A stretch of 64,000 bases of DNA, from NCBI GenBank assembly GCA_032173965.1, contig CM063283.1:109082108-109146107 (forward strand), given 5' to 3'. This DNA comes from Sitta carolinensis. Lineage: Eukaryota > Chordata > Aves > Passeriformes > Sittidae. Shown piece after piece: positions 10,855 to 25,676 of the stretch. The notes under the pieces were generated by a model. That model made no database searches. It worked only from the letters and a program-made list of their open reading frames with translations, and had not been told where the DNA came from. Numbering within the stretch: position 1 is the stretch's first letter; each line of letters begins with the position of its first letter. The position numbers and the translations under genes are program-made.

Positions 10855-11630
10855 GATGAATGGCAGGGAATACTTCATTGAGAGGAAATCCTCATCTAAA
10901 CCATCCCTGCTGGATGCTGAATGGAACTGGTGGTTGCAGCTCTGGAAAGATCCCTCGGACTCAGACAGGCAGTTTTCAGAAACCGCTGCTGAGGGGTGCA
11001 ATGGCAGTCAAAAAAAGCCAAGGCACTATTGGGTGTGTCAGGAGAGGCATGAAAACAAGGCAGAAGGTGTCATTTTGTCTCCACCTAAAACTCTGGTGCA
11101 CCCACAGCTGGAGGGCTGGGACGTTTTAGGCCCCCCCATCTCCAGGAGGATGGCAAAGGAGTTTGAAAAGGAGCAGAGAGAGAAGAACAAAACCAACCCA
11201 GGGATGAGCCAGCTGCAGAGCAAGGAGAAGGCAAAAGGCTGGGACTTGCCAATTTGCAGAGAAGACACCTGAGGTAGGGTATACTTGAGGAAGATTATAC
11301 TTGAGGTTCACAAAAGCATGAAGGGGAAACCCTGGACTGCTGAAACTGAGGGATGATCCATAAAGCAAGTAGGAAAGTAGTTTAAGACAGACTCTACTTT
11401 CAAAAAAAGATTATACACACACACTGGATAGCAAACTTTTTGAGAGCTTGCTGCTACAGAAAGCTGTGGACACCAATAATATCAGGAGGTTCAAAAAGGA
11501 ATTAAAGCATTTCAGGAATGACACATCATTATAAAAAAAACCTTGGATGGAATAGGCAAGGGTGTGCTGTGGAGCAGGCCTGGTACAATGACAGTAGTAG
11601 GTGCTGGGGAAGGGAAGGGTCACAGCTTGT
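10855..11630 (+). mobile_element. Old CR1-like LINE fragment with decayed ORF2
   Basis: The plus strand shows degraded blocks of a CR1 ORF2 in the right order. One frame reads GCVRRGMKTR followed by the block that corresponds to the 'charged region, PH-LE-CVQFW' part (about 11028-11120). Then comes an AAGGAG...AACAAAACC...GCTGGGACTTGCC block (11160-11255) matching the '[14 protein letters not shown]' part, and a late block GCTGTGGACACCAATAATATCAGGAGGTTCAAAAA (11464-11498). Frames shift between blocks, so an uninterrupted 138-codon frame at 10856-11272 is partly out of frame and not a gene. The pattern resembles the older CR1 lineages shared with other reptiles. The limits are approximate. Confidence 0.55.
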
Positions 11631-14600
11631 GACCAGGCTTTCATGCACTTTCAAAGCTGTCTCCTACTGCCACCACTCTGTTTTCATTTTCAAAGGTGCA
11701 AATTCAGTTTTCACTACAAATTATACAGTCAGCTTCTCCACATGCAGGTGATTCCCAAGAGTCACACCTGGAATTCAAATAAAATCCTTACCCAGGAAGG
11801 CCACGTTATTGATCTCAGTCTTCCCTCTAGGGTAAGGAGGGCTAGGTGAACCCATTAGGGCATTTCTTATGTTCTCAGCCTCAGTTTTATTCTGTGTTTA
11901 ATTTTTCGTTCCAAACTTTGTCCTTTATTTTGTCCCCATTCTGCCACCAATTTATTTTCAAAACCCTATTCATGAGGTTTAAGATACCTAATTTCTCTTA
12001 CTGCATTTCCCAGATCACTATTCTATTAATGTGCAGTAATGCAATACAAAAGCTGACAAGGTTTACAGTTGAAGGCTTCTAAGACACAGCTATGGCTTTA
12101 CCATCTATCCTATAGCCCCAGGGTAAGCTAAGCTTGCCAGATTTTATAACTTTAGAAGAGAATATTAGTTCTGTAAATAATTATTTACTAAGTATGTCAT
12201 CTTCCTCTTTGTCATCCAGCTTTCTTCTTTTTATCCTGGTTTTCTCAGCCTACTTTTTTTTTCAGATGGGGAATACCTTCACAGAAGAGTGAACACCCTT
12301 GGCCTGACCATTTAGTTACTTCCCACTTTGTTCTCCCTCTTATGCTTTCCCTTTCTGGAGTATTATGCTGACACTACATGATTATTCACACCCAAAATTC
12401 AAGGGTTTTTTATACTTCAAGAGCAAGACCACCTGCAATGGAAAGAGTTGGTATTGACTTCCTGATTCAGACTGGCCAAGTTACCATTGAGATAATGCCT
12501 GCAGGATTCCAAGCCATAGATGGTTTGCAACACATCTTTGAAATTTAGCAAGAGAAAAACTCCTGGAGGGCAAAGGTGCAAGGTTTTCCACATCCTATGA
12601 AATTCTATTCAGGTCAGTCAGAGTTAAAAAATGGGAGAAAAATTCCCTTTTTTCCTATGGCTTATGTTGGCAGCAGCACTGACAGCCATCCAAGGGGACT
12701 GGCCATGGGCATCCTCATCCCTGGCAGCGTCCACAGGATTCACATTGTGCTGGGAGCCTGACACTCTGGCTGCAGCTGAAAAGCTGTTGTGAGAGTGAAG
12801 TTTGGAGACAGCAGAGAGAGAAAAAAGCCTTCCACACTTTGTAACAGCTCTCTCTGAACCCAGCACACAGCATCTCTCTGATTGCTCCCTTTATGGGCTC
12901 CCCTTATTTTGAAGAAATCTGAGCCATTCTCCCTTGATGGTCACCTGTGCACTGCACATGGTCCAAATCTCAGCAGACTTCTGTGAGTAGCTTGGGGCCT
13001 TTCCATTTGGAAGGAAAAAATGCTTCTGCAAAGGCTTTTTTTTTTTTTCCCTTGGGAAAAGGCACTTGTGTGCTAAGTGTGAAACTATTTTTGTGATTGC
13101 TGGCATTTGGGGGCATATCTCACTATTGGAATATCAGTGGAGAATATAACAGAAGGTGGGAAGAAGTGGGAGAAGGATCTTGATGTAAGGACAGGAGAGT
13201 GACACATAGGTGAGCAAATTGTTATTTATGTTTTGGTGAAGTGACACTTTGCTTGGTGTTTTTACATCAGGCCAATATGCTCGGGTTCAGGTTTTTTTGG
13301 CCATCACTGCTCATCTGGAGACAAGACTTGGCCTCAATTTTCTCTCAGCTCCAGGTGTAACAGCATCATCGAATACATCTCACTGCTCCTTCACCAATGT
13401 AAAATATGTTATCATAGAAGCAGAGGAAAACCAAGGATCATGGAAATATGCAAACACTTTCTAAGGAGCTGCAAGTGCCTGTTCTAACCTTGTCTTACTC
13501 ATGTCTTCCTAATCAGAAGCTCTGTCTGATGCTGGCAATGCCCTTAGCACAAGGAAGGCAAAAGAATCTAGCAGAACTAAGTTCTGAGGATTATATTTTT
13601 ACAGTAACTTAAGAAGGACAAGATTTTAGGAACAATTAATTTTTCTGTGAGAAAAATAGCCATAAGTAACACATGTTGCTGACAGTCTACCCAAACCTCT
13701 GTCCTGTAAGAGGCACAGTGACAGAGAAGCATCTCTGAGGCCAGAACAGAAGTTCACACTGGTGTTCTTCCCATGCTGTCATCATTCAGATCCCGCAGAC
13801 TCCCTTGCTGTTTAAGTTCTCTTCGAGAATTTTCCAGTACCAAGGTGTCCATTTTGTGCTCCACACCCACAGATTTTGCTGTGCTTGTGCTCAGTCATTA
13901 CAGATGTTAATAAAGGACACCTCTTAGACTGGAAGCTTGAGTTCAGTCATAATAATTGATTATTTCAAACAAGAGCCAGACAGGGCCAAGTGTTTTCTCC
14001 TTTCAGAAAAAAGGAGATGCTGTCTTAAAATCTTCTAACTGCTAAGTACTTATTTACAGTAATTGTCAGATCAGGGGGTAAATCCTACCATAAGTGGGAA
14101 AGCTGTGAGTCATAGTACTAAGAGGCTTGATTGGGGTTGTGTTGTGCTTCCTCTGATGCCTTTGTTTGGAAGTGTGAAGATAATCAGAGAGCAGATGTGG
14201 CCCAGAGTAGCTGTACCTGTCCAGAAGCATGTTAGCTCAAGGATGTGAGGGGCACAAAGACCAGGAATGAATTATGTACAGGGAAAGGCGTTTGGTTTAC
14301 CTCTGCTGTACAGATACAGCCAGTGCCCAGCTGGTCAGGTAAACCAAGATTTTGACAAGCAGTGATCAATTCCATTTTCTCAGCCTGTGTGTTTCTAAGA
14401 AAGAATCATATACAAATCACCTCGTTACCTTTAGGCCTCAATGGTCTCCATCTGAGCTAATTGTCTGGGCTTCCTTTACAGACAGTCAACAGATAGAGAC
14501 ATTTCTGAGGCATAATTACTCTGCATATGCTGGGGAGGCAGTAAGGAGCTCCAGCAAGTTTCCCTTAAAAAATAGAGATTTTTTTTTCCTTTGATCTTTC

Positions 14601-16537
14601 AAAAGGGGATGCTTTAAACTCTTCAGTTAATAAAGTAATAGATGCCCTAAAAGAAAAGGAGAAGATTACTAGCTTTTTAAAAAGTAATGAGAAAGATATT
14701 TTTTTCCTTGTCTGGCTTTCACTGAAATGAAAAAATGTCTCCTCAATATTTCTGTGTTCTGGAACCAGCAGGCACCATGGAGTTTGATAGGGATCTGTCT
14801 GACTTGGAGCTCCTAACAAGAGCAGTGCAATTTGTAGCATTTAACAACTGGTATTTATGTAGTATTTAACAACTGGTTCAAGCCAGAATCTCTTCAAGAC
14901 AAGGTTCTCAGCAACTTCCCTCTCCATCCTGAAATTAAACATTAACATAATAAGGAAGTTCAGTTCCTAACTTCATCTAACTTAATGAACAAGCACATGT
15001 TCAATTAGTGTCTGAGGTACTCTGCACTGATTCATGGAATTGTAAATATCTCCCTGAGTATCAATACTCTTGCTGTCAGATGGCAGCAAATCTGTTAGCT
15101 CCACTCGTGCCATGTCCTGAAACGAATTCACCTCAGCCTGCTGCGGCTGTTGGCTGTCAGAATTTCTCAGGTGAGATGGCAGTGCTGGCACTTCTCCTTT
15201 GGAGAAAGTGCCACATATTCCTCTGCACCTGTCCACCTGGTGTGTCAAGTTTGTCTCTGGCCACAGGATAGTTTTATAACAATATTGCTGTCTGCTGTCC
15301 TTGCTCTTCATTATAGGCATTCCCACAGTTGTTTCTTACAAAATGGTGACAGCTCCTGGTATCCCAGATTATGCTTTCCTTTTACCTTCCCCACCTCAGA
15401 TTTTTTCCTGTGTATCTGCTGGCTGCTGTGACTTTGACATGAATTTCTAGTAAGCACTCAAGAGCAGGCACTCTTGTTTTCAGTAGAATAAAATGTGGGC
15501 AAGTAACAAGTCATGTTATGATGGTACCACTCCATTATTGACAGCACTAGGTACAGATCAGAACTGGCATCCATTCATGTGTGTTCTTTAGCATTTTCTG
15601 CTGGCCTGTAGAGGCTGGAGATAGTGGAGGTTAGGGTTATGTGACTAAACTTAGATCTCAGAACAGAATGGTTAAACAGGACCCCAATAAATGTCAGACA
15701 TTCCTGGATCAGGTATGCCAGGCCTGGCATAAGGGTTCAAATTTGGTATGTTATCTTTCTAAGCTGTTATCTTTTCTAGCAACACTGTCCCAGAAAAATG
15801 AGAATATTCTCAATACACATCTAGGATAAGGGAACTGCTGACTGTAGATTTTCCTTTCCAGCCAGGACATGCAAGCTCGTTTCTCCTTTGCATTGGGAAC
15901 AAGTACTTGCTGTATCATGTGACAAGTCTTACCACTTCCTCGATGAATTAATTTGTTTAGGATCAGGACAAATCTGTATACCCTTTTCTTAGCATTTTCA
16001 ATCCCTAAATGAATTTTCTTCGCTCATTTTATAATTTTTCTATGACATCTTAAAAATGACCATTCCATGTCTCTTTAAGAACCCATCTGACATTAAGAGC
16101 ACCCTCCAATTTGAGCTTGATAAAGATTATCAGTAAAGACAGAATAATATACTGGGCACAGTATGTAAATAGTTTTAATTACATTTTGAAAAAAAACCCC
16201 AACTTGTTTGTAAGAGCAGGTTTGACAAACAAAGTCTGTATTCTGCGTTTGCTGGGGTTTTTTATCTTCTTGATTCATGTAAAATCTGACTCTGGACCTT
16301 GAACCACAGCCCAGTTTTTAAATGGGTGAGTGTGCCTGCAGCCATCAAAACTTTCCTAGGTTTGCATTTAACTTGCAAATCATGTTTCTGTAGCTGAATA
16401 TTGTTCTTTACAGTACTATTTCCCAGGTCCCTCTGGCACAGTCAATTTCAGCTAAAACTTATCTCTGGGGAATGAGAGCATGTAGCTTTTTAGTTGTGGT
16501 GCAGGCAGCTATTGACACCCCCACACAGCTCAAAGAG
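11631..16537. other. Intergenic, no recognisable gene
   Basis: Unique sequence between two CR1 pieces. A T-run is present at 13036-13048 and a small duplication (ATTTAACAACTGG twice) at 14838-14877. Open frames are short and have no family resemblance. Confidence 0.6.
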
Positions 16538-16742
16538 AATCACAGAGTCACAGAATGGCTTGGGTTGGAGGGGACCTCCAGGATCATCTCATTCCAACTC
16601 CCCTCCCATGGGCAGGGACACCTTCTATTCTCCCAGGTTGCTCAGAATTCCATCCAGCCTGGCCTTGGACACTTCCAGGGATGGGGCAGCCACAAACTCT
16701 GGGCAGCCTGTGTCAGTGCCTCAGCACTGTCACTCTAAGAGA
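16538..16742 (-). mobile_element. CR1 LINE 3' end fragment
   Basis: AATCACAGAGTCACAGAATGG followed by CTTGGGTTGGAGGGGACCTC is the reverse complement of the CR1 3' terminus, including two copies of the octamer-type terminal repeat. CAGCCTGGCCTTGGACACTTCCAGGGATGGGGCAGCCACA follows in the usual order. About 200 bases remain, so it is strongly 5'-truncated. Confidence 0.88.
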
Positions 16743-19700
16743 ACTTGCACCATTGTCATTCTTGGAGTGGGTGGAAGAAAACTTTCTGTTGTGATTACTT
16801 TCACAGTCCTCTCACTCCTTCAGCTCCTCAAGAGCTTTGTCACTGGCAGTGGCACTTGTTTCTCGAGTGCTTTGCTGTGTCCTCTGCTCTGCAGAGTGCC
16901 AGGCTTAGAAAGCTGGTTCTGGCAGCTCTGTCAGGCACAAATTTGCATGCAACATTTGTCTCTCCAAGGAATCTTTAAACCCTTTCCTGTCTGTCAGGCT
17001 AGGTACACTAATGATAACATCAACCTCCCTTGTGTGATCATTTCCTAAACCATTCTAGAAAATGAGGTGGATTAATGAAGACTTATTATTTAAATTGCTG
17101 AATGTACCCAGCTCATTTTTGACTGAACACAGGAGCTTCTGCCATGACTGCTACAACCAGAATGGATGTCTATTGGTCCCTAAGCATCCAGCACATCCCA
17201 GTTGTAGGATTATATGCCTTAGTTTAAACCTTATAAATTAAAGCAGCTTTGAAAAAATTTCTGGGTGTGCTCACATGCTAAGCAAGTTGTATATGAAAGC
17301 ACAAAGCTGTGCATGGGTTAATTTGCTCCCCTGAAAGCCCAGATATCTGTGCTGTCCATTGCAGTCTTCAGTGAAGTTACACCCTTAGTTAGTTTTATTT
17401 TTGGTCCTGGGCTTTATTCTCTAAGCCTGTGGAGCCAAGATGTTTGATTCATTCCTGTCTGATATCTCTCTGACTGCCGTAGCTTAACCTGGCTCTCTGC
17501 ACCAGCTCTTGGCATTTTCCAGAGCTCTGGAAAACTGTGGTTCCCTGCCCTGGTTGCCTTACAGCTGCTACTGTCAGCTCACAGTAGCTGTGGCTCAGAA
17601 AACGTTCAGGTCTTGCACTTTGAAGTCTCTGGATGTCACTCATAACTAATCACTCATCTCTGAAACATTGTCCCCAATGCTGAAAGTGTTTACAGAAATA
17701 ATTTACTGTGGATAGCAAAAAAACTGCTGGCAATTTAATAGTAATTAAAAATTTTCCATTTTAACACTTGAGGGTTTCCATCTTCAATTCAAAAACATCA
17801 CACAGGTCTCAGCAGACCACTGTAATGTTACTCAGCATACTCTGCTTTTATTAGAATTACATTTGAAATAAAAAGATTTTCAAAAGGACTTCAGATTTTT
17901 GTTTTCTTGTAAGTTTAACCTCTCACTTCAAATAAGAGGAAGCTGGTAACATTGTTTGCCCCATTTCAATACTGGATTATGCATTTGCCTGATTTTTTAT
18001 TTTACCTTTTCCTCTTTATTCTTTGATTTTCCATGTTAAACAAATGACACGGTAGCCCTAAATATAGCAGAAGATTGCTCCGGAGACTCTCTTAAATTAA
18101 TCTTATTAAAATAATTGATTAAACTTGGTTCTTGACTAAAAATTAAATCTTTCTTTCCTCTTTGTTTGACTCAAGGTCAATTGTAAGCACCTTTGTCATT
18201 CTTCGACAGACAGGCCCAATGTTCTGGAAAACATTTTGAGGAGAAATAGCACAGAGGAAGCTTGTTCCCACACAGTTCTAAACCCCTGGGGTTCGATTTT
18301 GTAGCAAGGTGAAAGATCATGTGTATAATCAGCTCCTTAAACCTGGGGCCTCTAATATGTGGGTCTAAGCATGTGTTTAAGTATCTGAAAATTTGTGTTG
18401 TCTGTTTACCTGCATCAACCCTCTGGAAGGTGAAAATTAAATACAAGTACCCTCTGAAAGCATGCCTGGCTCATTTTCTACCACTACAGTAAAAAGCCTT
18501 TTCTCCAAGGGGAGATAATACAGGGGAAATACAAACTAAGGAACCCCCCACCAAATCCAGGATGTAGCCTGCCCTGGGTAATTTCTTTGCTGCTTCTTCT
18601 TGCTGCTGAAAACCAAGCCTTTAGAGTGGACCTTCAGGTCATGTAGACTGGACATAAACATGAAGAGATTATTACTCCCAAACACAATTCTATGTATTTT
18701 TTTGTCCTGTCTTCCTAATACACTTATGGGAGAGCTACTCATTGAAAAGTTATCTTTACTGTATGACAGGCTGTTGCCAGGAACTCAGCATGAATGATCA
18801 AACAATTTTACTAATCTGTTTTTAACACAGCGTACAGAGGTAAGGAAGAATTGTGTCCTACACAAATATAACACAAAATCAGAATAATATTTTCTGATTC
18901 AAGTATCAGCATGTGGAAAAGAAAAGAAAAAGTTTACTCTGAAGTCAGCCATTGAGATGCTTTGGCAGAGAGAAAGTCAAAAGTTCTGCTGAAATAAGGT
19001 AAGAAATATGTGGAACATGGAGATCAAAGCCAGCCTACACTGTAGGATAACCAGCTGTCATTGGCTGGTCTCTCTGTGGTGCATTTATTTAAATACATAT
19101 ATATTCAAATAGTAATTGTTCTACATTTCTGAAGTGCTCTCTCTTCTATTTGCATATTGGTCTTGCATAATTTTGAATGGGACTAAATTGCTTCACTAAT
19201 TTTGACTAATATTTTAAATGAAGCTGCCAAAAAGTTACAACCCTAATTTACCTAATAGATTTGCTTCTATGAACTTTCCTTCAAGCTACAGCCTGAGTAA
19301 ATATATTAAAAGTTCAAGTGGTGTAATTTATCTCAGACCTTCTGCAGTTAGGGTACCGTGCAATACTACTTCATGTAGTCAAAAACGAGTGCAGTGCTAA
19401 AATGACAGTACTGGAACAAACTGTTAGATGCTTTGATTATGTTGAATATGTCAAGAGCTTGAAACTAATATCTGCAGCCTATCAGTGTTTTAGTACTATC
19501 AAGTTCTGGATTTGAGAAGGAAGATACACAGAAAATTTGACAAAAAATATTTATATACATGATTGCAAGGACCATTTAAGGGAAAGGAAGCCATGGGGAA
19601 TATTGAGAGAGAAACCAGAAAAATGAGTGGTGTAAAACATTTGTTCAGCAAGAATATTTGGCTTCTCATAAGAATTTCCTCCCAGCCCAGCATCAGAGTG

Positions 19701-22700
19701 GTTAAAGTTGAACCCAAACATTTGGCAACTGTGCCCTGCTTGGAAATATTTATAGGCGGCTAATTCTTAGCAGGTGGTAAAATTTTCCTGCCAAAGATCT
19801 CCAAGCATTTTACAAAACGTTAATAATCAGGCTTCATAAAAAATAAAAGCCCAGCTTTTCCAGATGTGTCTGCTCCTGGAGGCGGGTGGTTTGAAGCTGT
19901 GCCTCTGCTCGGTGCTCCCCGTTCCATGCAGAAGGAAACCCTTGGATGGCTGTCAGAGCATTCAGGGATGTGCGGAGCAGCAAGACACTGCCTGCCCTGT
20001 GCTCACATACCCCAGCCCGTGATGCTCTGATGGAGGCATCAAAGAAAGCCCCAGGAATCAGCATTGAGACAGAGATCTGGCAAATCTGTGACGCTGTTAA
20101 ACACCACCTGCGCTGGAGAAAGGAGAGATGTGGAAATGTTAGGAAACTTACTGAAGGTTACACTGCCAGCAGCTGGCAGAGCCACAGCAAAAGTCTAGTG
20201 TTGACTCTGAGCCTCGTGCCTGCATCACCGGGCTGGCTTTTATTCCAGGGAGCTACAGCTCAAATGGGAAATGAGAGACACTGCAAAGGTATTAGACAGC
20301 TGAACAGATTGTAAGAGCTCCGGACAATCTTGTGATTACAGCCCTTGTGAGCTTTGCTTAACTGCTGGGTAAATTGGATTAAACAATTATGAATAGGTAC
20401 GAAGCACCTAAGAGGATATAATGTGGTAGGAACAAATATTTTTTCCATCAAGGAAAATGCAAGATTTTCTACAGAAATAAGCAATAAAATAAATACTTTA
20501 TTTCTGAAAAATTCTTTGCAGGAACCTGTGAAAAAAGCTGGTTATTGTGGAGGAAGAGTAAGTCATTATAGAAGCATGGAGACAGATACAGAAATGTCAG
20601 AAGAAGTGGCAGAATGGCCTGAGGCTGAGTACCAGTACTTGGTGATTAATGCAATTTGCAATCTGTAAAAGAATGATCAGTGAGGTGGCAACATTTGCAA
20701 TACTTCAAAATTGTCTAGGATAATTAAAACAAGAGAAGACCAAAGAGCACTACAGAGATAGCTATGCTAGGTCACTGAGCATCAGATGAAAATTAATGTG
20801 GGTATTGCATTTTGGGAGAATTACCTGAACTGCTGTCAGAGTTCAAAGTTAATGGCAACCAGTAAAAAGAAAAAATTTCAAGTGAAAACATGGTTGCAAA
20901 CCTAGGAGTGGCATGGAAAAATTTATGGATTTATAGGGAATAAATCTGTGGTATGTTTATTTGGAAACTTTCAATTCTAGATATCACATTAAAAGAATGA
21001 GTGGCAGAAGAGTTTAGAAGCAACTGGGACGAATGACATGGAAAAATTTCCATATAAAGGATTTCCATATTAGGGTTATCTAGATAAGAAGTGAATATGT
21101 AGCTGTAGAATGCACATTAAAAAAAAGGGAAGATATTTCATGTTCTTGTATTTTGAATTGTGATACAAGAGCAAAAAGATGTTCAAGCAATCCAAATATC
21201 AAACAAAAAAGATAAAGCTTATCCTATTTAACTGAAGACAGAATGGATAATAGGTAGCAATGGATGCAGTACTCTACTTCTGAGGCCAGGAGTAGAACCA
21301 GATGGAGGAATGTAAAAGATATTTATGTCCTCAGTTAGAACATACTACACAATTCATAGAACTGAAGAGAAAGGATAATAAAAACAAACCTTAAAATAAG
21401 GAAATTGAGTGGCTATTTCATCTTTGCATGAAAATATTGGATTTTGTCTTCCTCATCTGGAGCACCAGGGACTGTCAACAGCTGCTGACATGATTCTAGA
21501 TGGGCTGGGGTCATTGAGTATATCCATTTGGAAGTCAAAGGTGCTAATTAGAAGAATCAATATGAACAATATGAAAAACAGCAGATTGTGCCACTTTCAT
21601 ATTTGGGATAGTCAGATGCTTCATTCTTTTTAGTCAGGGAGTTTATTTTCACGGGGGTATATACAATTGACCGTAATAATTAGTTTGGGCAGTATGTTTA
21701 TACTTAGATCCAGGTATTTCTGTGTAGAAGGAATGCTTTTATGGTTATTTTCAGTCTCAGTCAGCAGGAGACAGTCAGTGTATAGGCACAGAGCAGTTCC
21801 TTTAGCAGCATTGAGGAGCACATGACCTATATAGCCCTGCCATCTGCCCATCTCTTACGCCAAGGTAAATCTGCCTCACTAAACTACTTCATAAAGTAAA
21901 GGAAATGCAGCTAAGACCAATTTATTAATAACCAGAAATCCTCAACTGTCTTGCAAACTTCAGAACAAGGATCAGAACAAAGTGGTTTTGCTGTTGCACC
22001 ATGACCACGGCTGTAGCTATCTGAGCAAACCGGAGGTCAGAAATATTTCCATTTAAAATAAACTATCATTTGCGGAATAGCAGGTTATCTACAGAGCCCC
22101 AGAGACTCCTGTCTCCATCTTTGTTCTCTTCCTGTCTGTTTTAGTGGCTGGGTTTTCCATCCTGCACAAGAGAACAATAGAATGTGCCTCAGGTGTGTCC
22201 CAGCTCATTATCCTGTCCTTTTGTACTGCTGAGTTTGTGTCTTTTCCATTTCCCTAATGGTGTGGATGTCCACAAACTAAGAAGTCTCATGAGCTGTGTC
22301 TTGTCAATTGATCTTAAATTTTGATGGGCTCGATGCAATGTGAAATAAAGGCCATAAATCTCCTGGAAGACAGCTTTCACTTTCTGATGTAATTGGAATG
22401 GAGGCAAAAATTAAGCAGCAGAGATGTGGTTTTTTAGCATGTATTGCCTTCAGAAAGAGATTCACATGTCATGGGTGCTGAGCAGGCAGAATGCATAACT
22501 GTGTGGTGACCTGAGTCCTTTTGGTCGCATGAAACTCAGCAGCACCTCAGGTCAGTGGCAGAAGTGATTGCCCCGGCTGCCAAGCTGTGAACCCCCATTC
22601 GCCCGGGGCTGCCTCTAGCTGAGTGTAACTGGGTACAAATAACCAAGAGTTTCCTGACCCAGGTGCTACAGAAGCCTTTCCCCCCCACCCTGATCTTACT

Positions 22701-25676
22701 TAAACACCTGATTAAAAGTAGTCACCTTTCTCCCACGAAAGAATTATGTTTCAGCAGAACCTTGAAGAGTTTACATTTTTCTATAATTACATATAATACA
22801 TTTTGCTATAATGAGGAATAGTTTGTTTTTAAAACATAGCTCAATTGGCACTTAAAGAGTTGCATTTAAGTAGCTTGCTGTAGCTCTTCATTCCATATCT
22901 ATATATTTTTTTCTTTTTATTTTTCATTTCTTCTGAAAAACTGCTGGTTTCTATCTTCTGCTGTATTATCCAGTGTGTAGGGACTTCTGCTGAGGATGTG
23001 CCAGTGTTACAGCTTCCCAGGCAGGAGCACTCAGCTGACAGCTGCACCACAGCAGCTGAACTGGGACCCCTTTGCTCTCCTGCCAGAGCTGATCACGCTC
23101 CACTCTGTGCTCCAAAGGCAGTGGGGTCTGCTCAGACTCCACCAGGGTGAAGAAAGAGATGTTAGAGGAGAAGACATGGGCATGTGTCTGCTTAGCCATT
23201 TGCTGCTGCTCCATGAGTGCACTCTACCTCTGCCAAAACACCTCTTAGTGTTTCCAAAGCATTCCTGGAGCCGTCAAAGTGTCATTCTACACCTCCTTAT
23301 GTGTTACAGCTTATTTAGAAACACCTTCATTCCCCATGGCATATTATAGCTCTTGCTCTAGAGACCTGAAGTTGACTGGACATAAGCTGGTTAATCCTTA
23401 TTTTAGGATGTTCACAGCTGAGCTCCTTAAACATGAAGGGATTCTGCTCTGAGAGCTTGGTCTCCTGTTATGGAAACAAGGCTTATAGTTATACCCAACC
23501 TTTTCTTAGTTCTAGACTTAAAACCAGTACTTATAGTTCTTCAGAGTTAATTTCAGGTTTTTAGTACTCCTAAGCTCCCTTTGTCCTCTCTTTGGTCCAA
23601 AAATGCATAGCTTTTTTCTTTAGTTTTACCTATAAATATAAAAAAAATTCTCTTAATTCTGGTGTCTGTGATACTCTGTTCATATCAATCCTGATCAAAG
23701 GTACACATTTGAACTTTGAAACCTTTTCTAGATGATATTCCTGTATTTGTCTGCATGCCTCATTCCGATTTTTACCTAATTCCTTACATTTTTCTCATAC
23801 CTCCCTACAGTCTCTTCTCTCTCTGTTCAGTTTATCCCACAGCCTGCATGAGCCTCACTCATCCAGTGTCTGTCTTGTCACACTTCACTGCCACTGCCAG
23901 GACCTTCTCTTTAATGGGCAGTTCGGGTTTCCAGAATTTCCTAATTTCCCTTTGAGCAATCTTTTCCGAGAAATACCACCCCTTTTAACTCAGCCATTAC
24001 CACCTACCAATAGTAGGGCTTTGGGGATTCTTTGTTAAGCTCTGCCTTTGTTGCATTTAAACTCCACTGGTTTTAATAGCCGAGCCATTAAAAAGTCTGA
24101 GAGCCAAAGCTGTTAAGGATAATACACAGAATCTTAACTTGCCTGTTAAGGGAGAGTGGTTCCAAAACACCAGGAGTATTGTCAGAGAGACCCTGCCTGG
24201 GGCCCTGGAAACACTCCAGCCCACCGTGTAGGAGTTTTTTCAGGGTGGCAGCAGGGTGTGTGCAATTACATCCCTACCTGTGGCTCAGTGCGGCTGCCTG
24301 GCAGTGCCAGGGCCAAATGCCACGAGCAGGAGGTCACAGCCCACGACGATTAGGCAGCCACCTGATGTCAGGGTGTCACAAGGGCCTTTCAGCCTCTTTA
24401 GGGCCACGTGCATGTGCTGTTCAGTACCCCCTGCCTGTGCCTTTGCCTGTTCTCCGCTCACAGGAGAGTTTCTCACATGGTGCCACGAGGGCGGTTCTAT
24501 GAGCGATTAGAAGATGAGTCTCGCCGGCTCTGATTAGAGCTGGTTCAGCAAGGTTAAAGCAGCTGCTTTAAAGATTGTCTGGCAGACTGGGGAAGGATCT
24601 CCTGTTTGTCTGTCTGGGCTGGCTTCAATCCCCTCCCAGAAATCCAGCGGGTTTGATAAGAATTCCCAAGAGTCAGGCCCCAAGTTCCCTGTTTCTGGGT
24701 GCTTAGCCTTCACTCAGCCTGGCTCTTGTGATCCAAACCAAGGGATGTTTCCAGCTTGCTGTGCATTCAAGAACCCCCTGGCCAGAAGTACTATAAGGAC
24801 TCTGCAGCCCCAAACTGAGACAAGGTTATAAAACTGGGGACTGGGGGCTGCAGAACTGCTGTTCCTGTGTCAGGTGTGTTGCTCTGTGAGACACCAGCTC
24901 AGCAAATGTATCCTGCAAGTGAAGACTGAGCTCCTCTCTGGCTTGTGAATGACCAGCAGCAGCATTTCTGAACTGGGGACACAGTTAATGACTTTAAGAG
25001 AGATTCTTGAAGTCCAATGACTGATAAAGACACCCCAGTTTAGGCTCCCAGGAGTCTACAAAATACTCCAAAAGCAAAATGTAGTAAAGACTAACATTTG
25101 TCTATAAAGATTTGGTAACTCAGTCTATAAAGGAAGCAGACAAATTCAAATGAGAATTGCAGTTTCTAAAATAATTTCCTTCCATAACTGTATTACAGGT
25201 TATTTTATTGGGAGATGCTGTTTACACAGAAATAAAAACGTGTTATTTCAAATTTCATACCAAGCTATTTAATTTCATAATGAGCAAAGGAAAAAATTGA
25301 AATATACATAGAATAAGTTATTTGTATCAATGCAAAACGGCAAAATACTAAACCAAATAAAGTCCCCTAAATAAACAGCCATGGATGAAACCTGTGCTTA
25401 GAAGTCAATTGGTTTTTGATGAGGCTGGAAAAAATGTTTTTTCCTCCAGCCCAAGTACTGTCAAAAAGATATTTAAATATACATGCTGGCTGACTGTTTG
25501 GGAAGAAGATTGCTACAAGCCTTGCTTATCAGGGTATTTGTGATGTATGCATTATGATATCATCTCAAAATGTATTGCTGGCAGTAATGGAACTTTGTAG
25601 AAGGTATGGAAGTTCCTGTTTATATTGTTTAAATTTTTCTGATTTATCCACTCTTCTTGGGGATTCTTTTGTCTAG
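16743..25676. other. Intergenic, no recognisable gene
   Basis: About 9 kb of unique sequence, AT-rich with GC-richer patches near 19.9-20.2 and 24.1-24.5 kb. No repeat, RNA gene or coding exon that I can support. Confidence 0.6.

Noticed and set aside
10856..11272. 138-codon plus-strand open frame that looked like a gene
   Set aside because: Its DNA aligns block by block with a decayed CR1 ORF2, with the homologous protein in a different frame.
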